Assembly: GCF_041477585.1 (NCBI RefSeq) | Contig: NZ_JBGNYA010000001.1 | Location: 372,001 to 436,000 of the forward strand | Source of the DNA: Halobellus sp. MBLA0158 | GTDB taxonomy: Archaea > Halobacteriota > Halobacteria > Halobacteriales > Haloferacaceae | Direction: 5' to 3' | Length of the DNA: 64,000 nucleotides | Part shown: positions 1 through 7,897 of the stretch, in pieces | Numbering within the stretch: position 1 is the stretch's first letter | How the letters are laid out: the number at the start of each line of letters is the position of its first letter | Notes under the pieces: model-generated | The model's input: only the letters and a program-made list of their open reading frames with translations | What the model was told of the DNA's origin: nothing | Databases searched by the model: none | Program-made: the position numbers and the translations under genes

Positions 1-26
1 GTCTCGTCGCGCGAAGCGGCGTCCAT
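1..26 (-). CDS. 5' end of an unidentified gene, cut by the window edge
   Basis: An ATG on the minus strand (26-24) opens a reading frame beginning MDAASRDE that runs off the window. About 29 bases upstream of it, on the same strand, is a T-rich stretch (about 50-60) at the spacing of a haloarchaeal TATA box for a leaderless transcript. Too little is visible to name a product, and the start itself is inferred only from this spacing. Confidence 0.4.
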
Positions 27-551
27 ACCGCCGAGTACACCGGTGGCCTACAAAAAATCGCGGGGCGAGCGACCTACCGCATACTGAAACTCGGGTGCCA
101 GCGATTTGTTCCGTCGGCCGAAAATAATTTAGTCAATATTTCTACGAATATGATAATTTTATTATTGTTCATTTTGTTTCTAGTGTGGACTCAAACTCCG
201 TCAGGAACATATTCTCAAACTAGAATCCAAATTTTGTATCCTATATTATATAGTAATATTTCGTATTTTTACCGGATACATCCTCCTGGGCCAAGATACT
301 CTAACAGATGTACTTGTGTGATAGAAATTCGGAGAAGGCGCTGGGACAGACATCAGCCGACAGTTGCATCCCGATATACGGAATTATACTACTTTTGTGA
401 GGAGATGAATCAGCCCGAGTCGTCGTGAAAACCACGATTAGAATTTGAATTCCGACATTCGGAATTCGATGCGTGTAGATCCACCATCGTCTAGAATGTC
501 CGGCGTTGAGGACGCTGGCGAACGCACTTTCTGTCTACCTTCCCGATATCC
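27..551. other. AT-rich intergenic region upstream of the IclR gene
   Basis: About 525 bases without a convincing gene. Bases 125-440 are far richer in A and T than the surrounding haloarchaeal coding DNA. The only open frame there (150-428) has no acidic bias and resembles nothing I know. The one clear structure is the palindrome at 447-467, listed separately. Confidence 0.6.
447..467. promoter_or_regulatory. Perfect inverted repeat, candidate operator
   Basis: Arms GAATTCCGA (447-455) and TCGGAATTC (459-467) are exact reverse complements separated by CAT. The palindrome lies about 90 bases upstream of the TATA-like box of the IclR-family gene. IclR-family regulators bind short palindromes near their own promoters, so autoregulation or control of the neighbouring catabolic genes is a reasonable inference, not shown. 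Confidence 0.5.
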
Positions 552-561
552 GGGAAATATA
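552..561 (+). promoter_or_regulatory. TATA-like promoter element of the IclR gene
   Basis: The stretch GGGAAATATAAG is the only TATA-like element just upstream of the ATG at 587, about 30 bases away. This fits a leaderless or nearly leaderless transcript. Confidence 0.5.
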
Positions 562-586
562 AGTTCGATGCGCGGGAACGTATGGT

Positions 587-1351
587 ATGGAAAACCAGAA
601 CGCATCCCGGGTCAAGACGACCGAAACGTCGTTCGAGATCCTGGAAATCCTCTTCGAGGAGGGCGAGGCGACGCGGGAGGAGCTCGAAGAGCGGCTGGGG
701 CTGGCGACGAGCACCGTCCATCGGCACCTGGCGACGCTCCAGGAGTACGGGTACGTCGTCCCCGGGACCGAGGGGTACCGGCTGAGCTTCAAGTTCCTCA
801 CCTTCGGGGGGTTCCTCCGCCGGGAGGTGCCCGGCTACCCGATGATCAAGCAGAAGGTCGACGACCTCGCGGCCCAGACCGACGAGCGGGCGCAGTTCAT
901 CATCCGGGAAGGGACCGATCGCGTGTACCTCTACACCGAGATCGGCGACAACCCCGTTCAGACCGGCGCCCACACGGGCCGACGCGGGCCGATCTACTCC
1001 AGCGCCGCCGGGAAGTCGATCGTCGCCTACCTCCCCGAAGCGAAGCGCGAGGAACTCATCGACTCGTTTTCCCTGGAGCGGACGGGGCCGAACACGATCA
1101 CGGATCCCGACGAACTCCGCGCGGACCTGGCGGAGATCCGCGAGCGGGGGTACGCGCTCAACCGCGAGGAGTCGACCGCGGGCGTCCACGCCATCGGCGC
1201 GCCGGTCCGGGTGAACGACGACGAGATCATCGGCGCGATCAGCGTCTCCGGGCCCGCGACGCGGCTCAAGAGCGACCGGCTGGAGGACGAACTGCCCGAC
1301 CTGGTGTTGGCGGCGACGAACGAGCTCCAGCTACACATCGAACACAGCTGA
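587..1351 (+). CDS. IclR-family transcriptional regulator
   Basis: A 254-residue protein with the two IclR domains. Residues about 10-65 form a winged helix-turn-helix (SFEILEILFEEGEATREEL, then TSTVHRHLATLQEYGYV), and residues about 80-250 form the ligand-binding domain, with the typical GRRGPIYSSAAGKSIVAYLP segment. Family members are usually local regulators of catabolic genes that respond to a pathway metabolite. It reads toward a TatD-like hydrolase and the catabolic genes that follow, so it may control them. An ATG at 582 is in another frame; 587 gives the standard N-terminus. The palindrome at 447-467 is a candidate binding site. Confidence 0.92.
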   Translation: MENQNASRVKTTETSFEILEILFEEGEATREELEERLGLATSTVHRHLATLQEYGYVVPGTEGYRLSFKFLTFGGFLRREVPGYPMIKQKVDDLAAQTDERAQFIIREGTDRVYLYTEIGDNPVQTGAHTGRRGPIYSSAAGKSIVAYLPEAKREELIDSFSLERTGPNTITDPDELRADLAEIRERGYALNREESTAGVHAIGAPVRVNDDEIIGAISVSGPATRLKSDRLEDELPDLVLAATNELQLHIEHS

Positions 1352-1432
1352 ATCGGAGGAAACGCGCCTGAGAGGCACTCACAGGGCAGATTCCAAAAGA
1401 GATTAAGCCGCGAGCCTGCTACCACCGATACC

Positions 1433-2437
1433 GTGACGACACCCCAGCCGACGAAGCGGCCGACCGACGCCGCGTACCTCGACGGCGACCCCGATGTCCC
1501 GTCGGAACTGCTCAGCCTCCCGTGGATCGACCCGCACAACCACGCTCACACCCTCTCGTGGAACGACCGGGAGCGCTACGCGCTCGCGGGCTGCCGCGCG
1601 ATGCTGATGATCGCCTCCGGCGCCCACTGGACCCCCTACCGCCCCGTCGCCGCCGACGACGTGCGGTACCTCTGGGACGACGCGATCAACCGCCGCGCGG
1701 CCATCGAGCGGAACCACTTCTACGAGGCGAAACTCGGCATCGGCGCGCCGACGCGCATCCGCATCGAGGACCCCGACGCGCTGTTCGACGCGATGGAGGC
1801 CTACGTCCAGTTGGACGAGGTGGCCGCGGTCGGCGAGACCGGGATCACCCCTTCCCAACACGTCAGCGCCTGGCCGCTCGACGAGCAGCGCGCGGCCGTC
1901 GGGCGCCAGTTCGAGATCGCCGCCGACGCCGACCTGCCGGTCGTCCTCCACACGCCGAACAAGTCGATCGGTCCGGATCGCCAGTACCGCGACGGGATGG
2001 CCGTGCCGGGCTACGAGAAGAACGTCGCCCTCGGCGCGGACCCCGTGATCGATGCCGACACCCCCGCGCTGGAGGCGGTCCGGATCGACGTCGAAATCGC
2101 CCGCGAGGTCGGCCTCGACGAAGAGCGGATCGTCGCCTCCCACGCCGACGGCAACAACCTCGAATTCCTCTTGGAGGAGACCGGCTGCTACGCGAGCTTC
2201 ACGCTGGGGCACTCGTGGATGACCGGCGTGACGCCCGCCGACATCGCGGACGCGATCGAGACCTACGGCCCCGAGCGGATCATGGTCGACACCGACTGCG
2301 CCAACATCCTCCGCTCGGACCCGTTCTCGCTGAAGCGAGCGATCCTCGAACTCTACCGGCTGGGCGTCGACGTCGAGGACATCCGGCGGGTCGTCTGGAA
2401 GAATCCGCGGTCGGTGCTCGGCCTCGGCGACGCGTGA
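1433..2437 (+). CDS. TatD-like metal-dependent hydrolase
   Basis: A 334-residue TIM-barrel hydrolase starting at GTG. Metal-site features of the amidohydrolase/TatD superfamily are visible: WIDPHNHAHT (HxH near the N-terminus), VGETGI (Glu, TatD-like), VVLHTPN (His), ASHADG (His) and MVDTDCANI (Asp near the C-terminus). It resembles haloarchaeal proteins annotated as TatD-related hydrolases or phosphotriesterase-like enzymes; the substrate cannot be read from sequence. It follows the IclR gene in the same direction, 81 bases downstream. The 3' end is convergent with the O-demethylase gene, with only 18 bases between them. Confidence 0.8.
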   Translation: MTTPQPTKRPTDAAYLDGDPDVPSELLSLPWIDPHNHAHTLSWNDRERYALAGCRAMLMIASGAHWTPYRPVAADDVRYLWDDAINRRAAIERNHFYEAKLGIGAPTRIRIEDPDALFDAMEAYVQLDEVAAVGETGITPSQHVSAWPLDEQRAAVGRQFEIAADADLPVVLHTPNKSIGPDRQYRDGMAVPGYEKNVALGADPVIDADTPALEAVRIDVEIAREVGLDEERIVASHADGNNLEFLLEETGCYASFTLGHSWMTGVTPADIADAIETYGPERIMVDTDCANILRSDPFSLKRAILELYRLGVDVEDIRRVVWKNPRSVLGLGDA

Positions 2438-2455
2438 GCAGGCCGGGGCGTCGCT

Positions 2456-3796
2456 TCAGTCGTCTTCTTCCTGGAGGTTCGCGCGGCGGCGGTCCTTCTT
2501 GTACGGCGTCTCCGCGACGGTCGCTTGGACCTCCTTTTGGACGTGCCGCTCGACGGTCGGACTGCGGCGGTTCTCGCCTTCGCCCCACAGGACCGTCACC
2601 TCGGTCCCGGGTTCGGCGTACTCGGTGTCGACGACGGCGAGCGAGAGCATCTTGCGGAAGTAGTACGTGTAGCCCCGCATCGTGGCGACGCCGACGTCCT
2701 CGCCGTCCTTCACGACCCGGTCGGCGACCATCGCCCGCTTCTGCTGGTGAGGCATATCCATATACTTGTAGGTGTCGTCGGTCTCGAAGAGCGAATCGTA
2801 GACCGTCTTGACGTCCTCGTCGGCCCACTCCAGGGTGACGAGCGTGCGCTCGGGGTTCGCCTGTTTCTCCTTGAGCGCCTCGCTGCCGATGAAGTCGTCG
2901 TCCTCGTCGACGTACCAGTCCCAGCCGAGTTCGACGGGGTCGCGGTACCAGTCGGTGATGTCGTCGGAGTCGAAGCTCCCCTCCAGCGGGTGGGTGATCA
3001 GATCGCGGTGCATGTGCTCGCGGAGCCAGTCGCGGTACTCGGCCATATCGTCGTGGAGGATCGCCGAGACGTAGTCGCGGATCCGCGTCGGGATGCCGGA
3101 TTCGAGCTGATTGATCGCGGAGGTCTTGACGCTGAGCCGGCGGATGCCGTACTCCTGGCCCGCCTCCAAGATCGCGTTCCAGACGTCCTCGCCGGCCTCG
3201 CCGGGGCCCTGGAGCTCGAAGCCGATCTCGCCGGACATCCCGAAGCGCACGGCGCGGACGTCGTGACCGGCGATCTCGATGTAGCCGAAGTGCATGAAGT
3301 CGACGTCGCGGGGCGCCTCGCCCGCGACCTCGTCGAGCACCTTCAGGGAGTTCGGGCCCTGGATCTGGAAGTTGAAGGTGTCGCGCCACTCCGTGTCGGC
3401 GTCGTAGTCGCCCTTCTCCAGGTGATAGGCCGTCCAGTACGACGGCACGCCGTGGATGACGAACTCCTCTTCGCCCTCGCGGACGAGGACGCCGTCGGCG
3501 ACGACATCGCCGTCCTCGTTGACCTGCACGAGGTGCTTGCCCGCGCCGACGGCGTAGTCGTCGAAGGAGTTGATGCTGACGTCCGAGAGGAGTTCGAGCG
3601 CGTCCGGCCCGGTCAGTCGGAGGTTCGCGAGGAACGTCCAGTCGCCGAGGTAGCACGTCTCCTTCCAGGAGAGCTGTTCTTCGATCCAGTGGGTGTACTC
3701 GCCGGGACGGCGGCCGCCGAAGTCCTCGCGGCGGTTGGCCGTCTGCATCGCGCTCACTGGACTCTCGTCTACTTCGTCGGGATCTGCCTCGCCCAT
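2456..3796 (-). CDS. GcvT-type tetrahydrofolate-dependent O-demethylase (LigM/DesA-like)
   Basis: A 446-residue member of the aminomethyltransferase (GcvT) fold family. From memory it aligns along its length with vanillate/syringate O-demethylases LigM and DesA: for example YTHWIEEQLSWKETCYLGD, then TGPDALELLSDVSINSF, FQIQGPNSLKVL near residue 140, and PGTEVTVLWGE plus SPTVERHVQ near the C-terminus. Those enzymes move a methyl group from a methoxy-aromatic to tetrahydrofolate. GcvT and DMSP demethylase are the related alternatives, but the match is best to the aryl-O-demethylase branch. A TATA-like box (3817-3826, minus strand) lies 26 bases from the ATG, so the mRNA should be leaderless. The gene is divergent from the beta-propeller gene. 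Confidence 0.8.
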   Translation of the reverse strand: MGEADPDEVDESPVSAMQTANRREDFGGRRPGEYTHWIEEQLSWKETCYLGDWTFLANLRLTGPDALELLSDVSINSFDDYAVGAGKHLVQVNEDGDVVADGVLVREGEEEFVIHGVPSYWTAYHLEKGDYDADTEWRDTFNFQIQGPNSLKVLDEVAGEAPRDVDFMHFGYIEIAGHDVRAVRFGMSGEIGFELQGPGEAGEDVWNAILEAGQEYGIRRLSVKTSAINQLESGIPTRIRDYVSAILHDDMAEYRDWLREHMHRDLITHPLEGSFDSDDITDWYRDPVELGWDWYVDEDDDFIGSEALKEKQANPERTLVTLEWADEDVKTVYDSLFETDDTYKYMDMPHQQKRAMVADRVVKDGEDVGVATMRGYTYYFRKMLSLAVVDTEYAEPGTEVTVLWGEGENRRSPTVERHVQKEVQATVAETPYKKDRRRANLQEEDD

Positions 3797-3816
3797 AGGT
3801 CCGGATCTCTCACGAT

Positions 3817-3826
3817 CAATTTAACT
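3817..3826 (-). promoter_or_regulatory. TATA box of the O-demethylase gene
   Basis: On the minus strand the sequence reads AGTTAAATTG, centred 26 bases upstream of the ATG at 3796. This is the normal spacing for a leaderless haloarchaeal transcript. It is the only A/T-rich element in the GC-rich divergent region. Confidence 0.6.
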
Positions 3827-3874
3827 GTTTGGGCGCCGGCACTCCGAGGATCCGATCCGGATCTGCCACCAACG

Positions 3875-3882
3875 TTTATTAT
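3875..3882 (+). promoter_or_regulatory. TATA box of the beta-propeller gene
   Basis: TTTATTAT lies about 26 bases upstream of the ATG at 3905. It also covers the first base of a possible ATG at 3881, which would therefore be upstream of transcription. This decides in favour of the 3905 start. Confidence 0.55.
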
Positions 3883-3904
3883 GGACGAACCAGAGCGTAG
3901 CCGT

Positions 3905-4948
3905 ATGGCGTTGTTACTCGGTACCGATGCCGGACTGTATCGCGTGGGCGACGTCCCGTTCGACCGGGACGAAGCCGAGCAGGTGGTCGACTGCGGGATG
4001 GTGACCGCCGTCGAGACGTTCGACTCACACGACGGCGTGTTCGTCGCCTCGACGGAGGGCGCCTACCGATCGACCGACGGCGGCCACACCTGGGAGGACC
4101 TGGAGGTGCCCCTCGGCGACCGCTTCTGGCACGCGGGCCAGAGCGAGGTGTGGTCGATCCTGGGGACCGAAGACGCGCTCTACGCGGGGACGAACGATCC
4201 CTACATCTTCCGCTCGACCGACGGCGGCGACACGTGGGCCGAGTGCAAGGGCTTCCGCGACCTGCCCTCGCGCGGCCACTGGGAGTCGCCGATCGACCCC
4301 CACTACGCCCGGCTTCGCGTGCTGGAGCAGGTCCCGGGCCGCCCCGACCAGCTCATCGCGGGCGTCGAGGCCGGTGGGATCCACGTGAGCTACGACGGCG
4401 GGCAGACCTGGGAGGACCGCCGCGACACCATCGTCGACGACATCCACCACGTCCTGCCGATCACCGAGGACGTCTGGCTCGCCGCGACGGGCTACCTCGA
4501 CCACAACCTCGAAAATCTGGGCCTGGGCCACGCGGTCGCGGCGGGTGGGCTCCACCGGACGACCGACGGCGGCGAGTCCTGGACGCGGATCGACCAGGGC
4601 AACGACTTCTCCTACATCCGCCGGGTGTTCATCCACGACGGGGCCGTCATCTTCTGCGGCGGCGAGGAGGCCCCGCCCGCCTGGCGCGAGGACGACCACG
4701 AGGTGGCGCTCTTCGAGTCGACGAACTTCGGCCGCGACTGGGAGCGCGTCGACTTCCCCGGCGAGCCCCACGAGGTGATCGAGACGTGGGCGATCCACGA
4801 CGGCGACGTCGTCTGCGGCTCGGGCCTCTTCGACGTGCCCGAACCGCGCGACGACGTCGAGGGGCGACTGATGCGCAGAAACGACGACGGCACCTACGAG
4901 ACGGTCGGACGGATCGAGGCGAACGTCAGCCGGATCGAACCGGTCTGA
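3905..4948 (+). CDS. BNR/sortilin-type beta-propeller protein
   Basis: A 347-residue protein built of repeated blade motifs: YRSTDGGHTWEDL, FRSTDGGDTWAEC, VSYDGGQTWEDR, LHRTTDGGESWTRI and FESTNFGRDWERV. These are the Asp-box (S-x-D-x-G-x-T-W) signatures of sialidase- or photosystem-stability-factor-like propellers. No signal peptide is visible, so it is probably cytoplasmic. No sialidase catalytic set is recognisable, so a binding or lactonase-like role is possible. The longer open frame upstream is an antisense shadow of the O-demethylase gene; 3905 was chosen from the TATA spacing. It shares a divergent promoter region with the O-demethylase. Confidence 0.82.
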   Translation: MALLLGTDAGLYRVGDVPFDRDEAEQVVDCGMVTAVETFDSHDGVFVASTEGAYRSTDGGHTWEDLEVPLGDRFWHAGQSEVWSILGTEDALYAGTNDPYIFRSTDGGDTWAECKGFRDLPSRGHWESPIDPHYARLRVLEQVPGRPDQLIAGVEAGGIHVSYDGGQTWEDRRDTIVDDIHHVLPITEDVWLAATGYLDHNLENLGLGHAVAAGGLHRTTDGGESWTRIDQGNDFSYIRRVFIHDGAVIFCGGEEAPPAWREDDHEVALFESTNFGRDWERVDFPGEPHEVIETWAIHDGDVVCGSGLFDVPEPRDDVEGRLMRRNDDGTYETVGRIEANVSRIEPV

Positions 4949-4970
4949 AACCGCGGGCGGCGAGTCGAAA

Positions 4971-5378
4971 TCAGTCCGCGCGGCCGCGGAGCGCCTCGAC
5001 GAGGAAGGTGACGGTCGCGCCGATCAGCGCGATGTTCTTCAGGAAGTGGATCTTCTGGTTCGCCTTTTCGCCGCCCTCGAACCGCCAGAAGCTATGGATC
5101 ACCGGCGTGGTCGAGAGGAAGAACAGGAGCACCATCGCCGCCGCCACGAGCGGCCACACCCACAGCGTCAGCAGGAGGGTCGCGACGAGGAGCATCCCGG
5201 TCGCCAGCGGGACCAGGAGTTCGGCGGCGGGGAGACCGCGGTCCTTGGCGATCTCGACGCGCTTGTCGTTGTTCCGGAAGCCGTCGACGCTCATATAGAA
5301 GAGCGTCCCGCCGAACAGCAGGCGGCCCAGGAAGGACGGCGGGCGTCTGGAGTCGGCGTCGTCGTCGCCGTCAGTCAT
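4971..5378 (-). CDS. DoxX-family small membrane protein
   Basis: About 135 residues with an acidic N-terminus, then about four hydrophobic segments (for example LLVPLATGMLLVATLLLTLW and AAAMVLLFFLSTTPVIHSFW). The pattern of FLGRLLFGGTLFYMSVDGF followed by KIHFLKNIALIGATV is typical of DoxX-like proteins. DoxX was named for a thiosulfate:quinone oxidoreductase subunit, but most homologues have no known role. An alternative GTG start lies three codons upstream at 5387. It converges on the beta-propeller gene, with 22 bases between the ends. Confidence 0.75.
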   Translation of the reverse strand: MTDGDDDADSRRPPSFLGRLLFGGTLFYMSVDGFRNNDKRVEIAKDRGLPAAELLVPLATGMLLVATLLLTLWVWPLVAAAMVLLFFLSTTPVIHSFWRFEGGEKANQKIHFLKNIALIGATVTFLVEALRGRAD

Positions 5379-5752
5379 CGGACTCACCCCGCAAGGAATC
5401 GATACGGAATACGTCGCTGTTGAGTCGCATATCGGGAGAATAATTCCGCCTACCGATACATAATCCTTGCCACCAGAGATGACGATTGTCCCGAGTAGCT
5501 GATTGGAACAGAAGGCGAGGGTTCTAACAGACTTTTTTTCTCGAAATCACGTACTCAGGTCTATTATTGCAATATTTATTCGGGTTTGGACAACGGCAAG
5601 AGGGAGTAACGTCCGTTAATAGACAAGCCGGTACTTCGATAAACGCTGTCCTAAAGACAAACTAAGGATCACTACTATGTGAGAAAATCCGGAGATATAG
5701 ATGAGTTAATTCCAGACACTGGACCGGCAGGTATATTTATTCTCAAATAAAG
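5379..5752. other. AT-rich divergent intergenic region at the left edge of the low-GC island
   Basis: About 370 bases with no convincing gene. A run of seven T lies at about 5531-5537. Composition shifts here from the GC-rich left flank to the lower-GC island that continues to about 11.6 kb. It holds the promoter of the amidohydrolase gene (TATA-like 5732-5739) and presumably that of the DoxX gene on the other strand. Confidence 0.55.
5732..5739 (+). promoter_or_regulatory. TATA box of the first amidohydrolase gene
   Basis: TATATTTA lies about 26 bases before the second in-frame ATG at 5762 and only about 18 before the first ATG at 5753. The spacing favours translation from 5762 on a leaderless mRNA. 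Confidence 0.55.
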
Positions 5753-6736
5753 ATGAATAATATGGCACGAAGTAGCCAGGCCTCCGATAGACTTGTCATC
5801 GATTTCGGCGCGCACTTACACCCGACCGATCCCGAAGAGTTCCAGGCGTTCAGAGAATTTATTGAAGAATCAGATGGAAGTGCCATACACTCCGAGATGA
5901 ATGCACTCGCCGCTCGGTACGAGGAATCCGGAATCGACGGTGCTGTTCTTTCTTCTCCCTTCTTTATGGGTAATGGTGATTTGGACCGCGTCGAAACCGG
6001 CAACGATGAACTGCTGAAAACCGTCAACGGTTGGGACAATTATTATGCCCTCGCTGGGATTCCGACGGCAGCAGGGGGCGAAGAGGCAGCGGCAGAGTTT
6101 GAGCGTTGTTTGAACGCGGGCTTCAATGGCGGAGCGCTCGAAACCAAAACTGACGGAATCGAACTACACGACCCGGAAGTCGAACCGATTCTTGAGGTGG
6201 CTGATCAAACTGGCGCACCTATCCTCGTTCACCCGAAACTCAACGAATCTCTCCATCCCGATGCTCTTGACGATACGTGGCGGCTGAATGCAATTTTCGG
6301 TCGTGAGGTCGCGTTGGCAGAGAGCATCTGCAAAGTCGTCCATACGGGTGTTCTGGATCGCTACCCGAATCTCAACCTCGTCTATCACCACACTGCGGGC
6401 AACATCGCCAGTATGATGGGGAGAATCGCGCTACAATTAGACGAGGGCCGATGGCCCGGTATGGAGGACGTAGTTGGGTTCGATGAGTTCAAGAGCCAAG
6501 TTGAGGAACGGATCTACCTCGACAGTTCGGGTTATTACGGGCGTAGCTCCCCGTTCCGTACTACGTTAGAGGAGTTCCCGTCCTCACAGCTGCTGTTTGG
6601 CTCGGACTTCCCCTACGAAACCCGAGTCCCGGAGGTGTTCGATAAGATCGTGTCGAGCATCGACGAAGTCTCCTCCGATGCCGATACTCGTCGGATTTTG
6701 AGTGACAACGCGCTCGACCTGCTTGTTAACGTCTAA
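5753..6736 (+). CDS. Amidohydrolase family 2 (ACMSD-like) enzyme, copy 1
   Basis: Up to 327 residues (324 from the promoter-favoured ATG at 5762). The family's metal-site residues are present: FGAHLHPTD (HxH), ILVHPKL (His), VYHHTAGN (His) and LLFGSDFPYE (Asp). The family includes aminocarboxymuconate-semialdehyde decarboxylase, 5-carboxyvanillate decarboxylase (LigW), gamma-resorcylate decarboxylase and 4-oxalomesaconate hydratase, so a decarboxylase or hydrolase acting on a ring-derived acid is likely; the exact substrate is unknown. It heads the low-GC island and is followed by a close paralogue. The central third of the gene is nearly identical to that paralogue. Confidence 0.82.
   Translation: MNNMARSSQASDRLVIDFGAHLHPTDPEEFQAFREFIEESDGSAIHSEMNALAARYEESGIDGAVLSSPFFMGNGDLDRVETGNDELLKTVNGWDNYYALAGIPTAAGGEEAAAEFERCLNAGFNGGALETKTDGIELHDPEVEPILEVADQTGAPILVHPKLNESLHPDALDDTWRLNAIFGREVALAESICKVVHTGVLDRYPNLNLVYHHTAGNIASMMGRIALQLDEGRWPGMEDVVGFDEFKSQVEERIYLDSSGYYGRSSPFRTTLEEFPSSQLLFGSDFPYETRVPEVFDKIVSSIDEVSSDADTRRILSDNALDLLVNV
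6294..6420 (+). repeat. 127-bp block identical to 7326-7452 (copy A)
   Basis: This stretch of amidohydrolase copy 1 is base-for-base identical to 7326-7452 in copy 2, at a constant offset of 1,032 bases. The roughly 230 bases upstream differ mostly at synonymous positions, and the rest of the two genes is much more divergent. This is the pattern of gene conversion between tandem paralogues. Confidence 0.9.
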
Positions 6737-6802
6737 ATCCACTATTCAAGGGAACGAAATTTCAGCGAAAGGCTATTGTCCCATATTACCAAGTGGGCTG
6801 TT

Positions 6803-7783
6803 GTGAGTGAAACCGTGACCGAGCACGAGATTATCGATTTCGCGGCGCACATACACCCAGACGATCCGCCAGAGAACGAATTCGCCCATAGGTTCGTAGA
6901 ACGCGATATCGGTGACGTCTATCGAAATATAGAGCGTTATTCCGAGTGTTACGACCAAGCCGGAATAGACAGCGCGGTGCTTTCACAGCCATACTATCTG
7001 GGGCATCATAGTGCGGAACGTGCAAGGAGCGCAAACGACGCCCTGTTCGAGATTATCCGAGACCGACCGAAGTACTACGGGCTAGCATCGATCCCGACGG
7101 CGGCAGGGGGCGAAGAGGCGGCAGCGGAGTTCGAGCGTTGTTTGAACGCGGGCTTCAACGGCGGGGCTCTCGAAACCAAGACGGATGGAATCGAACTGCA
7201 CGACGCCGAAGTCGAACCCATCCTCGAAGTCGCCGACCAAACTGGCGCACCTATCCTCGTTCACCCGAAACTCAACGAATCCCTTCACCCCGACGCCCTC
7301 GACGATACGTGGATGCTCAACGCCGTTTTCGGTCGTGAGGTCGCGTTGGCAGAGAGCATCTGCAAAGTCGTCCATACGGGTGTTCTGGATCGCTACCCGA
7401 ATCTCAACCTCGTCTATCACCACACTGCGGGCAACATCGCCAGTATGATGGGAAGGATTCACAATCAAATGGAGAAGTTTCCCCCTGAAGTTTGGGCGGG
7501 ATCGGCTGATGATCAGATAAAATCCTACCGCGAGTTCAAACGGCAACTCGAATCACGCATCTACCTGGATATTTCGGGGCACTACGGTCAAAACAGCACA
7601 CTCAGGACTGCGTTGTCGGAATTTCCGACGTCACAGCTCCTTTTCGGGACGGACTTTCCATTCGAGACGCGTACCACCGAGGATTTCGATCAGTTCGTCA
7701 ACAGCGTTGGGGCAGAGTGCTCGGAGACAGATGCACATCGGATCTTCAGCGAAAACGCGCTGAACCTCCTTGTGGCCGCGTAG
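6803..7783 (+). CDS. Amidohydrolase family 2 (ACMSD-like) enzyme, copy 2
   Basis: 326 residues from GTG 6803; an upstream in-frame TTG at 6776 is less likely because the GTG gives the same length as copy 1. The metal-site set is the same: FAAHIHPDD, ILVHPKL, VYHHTAGN and LLFGTDFPFE. The stretch from YGLASIPTAAGG to NIASMMGRI is almost identical to copy 1, while the N- and C-terminal parts differ at many positions. It may be co-transcribed with copy 1 (66-base gap) and could form a hetero-oligomer with it or act on a related substrate. The ABC importer follows. Confidence 0.82.
   Translation: MSETVTEHEIIDFAAHIHPDDPPENEFAHRFVERDIGDVYRNIERYSECYDQAGIDSAVLSQPYYLGHHSAERARSANDALFEIIRDRPKYYGLASIPTAAGGEEAAAEFERCLNAGFNGGALETKTDGIELHDAEVEPILEVADQTGAPILVHPKLNESLHPDALDDTWMLNAVFGREVALAESICKVVHTGVLDRYPNLNLVYHHTAGNIASMMGRIHNQMEKFPPEVWAGSADDQIKSYREFKRQLESRIYLDISGHYGQNSTLRTALSEFPTSQLLFGTDFPFETRTTEDFDQFVNSVGAECSETDAHRIFSENALNLLVAA
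7326..7452 (+). repeat. 127-bp block identical to 6294-6420 (copy B)
   Basis: Second copy of the identical block, inside amidohydrolase copy 2. It encodes the segment from FGREVALAESICKVVH to NIASMMG, which carries the His of the metal site. Confidence 0.9.
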
Positions 7784-7857
7784 CGCTTCACTCGTTCCGC
7801 GCTTCGTACCTACGATGGCTATGCTGCAGTGAATCATAATGGTTGTTAGTGGGAAAA

Positions 7858-7867
7858 GTATAAATAT
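7858..7867 (+). promoter_or_regulatory. TATA box of the ABC importer operon
   Basis: AGTATAAATA lies about 36 bases upstream of the ATG at 7898, giving a short leader. It suggests the importer genes have their own promoter rather than depending only on the amidohydrolases. Confidence 0.6.
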
Positions 7868-7897
7868 CGCTATGAAGATGTAGCACTTGTTGTTCCT

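Noticed and set aside
150-428. 92-codon open frame in the AT-rich spacer
   Set aside because: Its composition (many Ile, Tyr, Ser, Arg, few Asp/Glu) is unlike haloarchaeal proteins, no promoter is placed for it and it matches no family; it is what random AT-rich DNA gives.
2525-4948. Single 807-codon frame covering the O-demethylase antisense and the beta-propeller gene
   Set aside because: The first 450 codons are the antisense of the O-demethylase gene; only the part from 3905 has protein character and a promoter.
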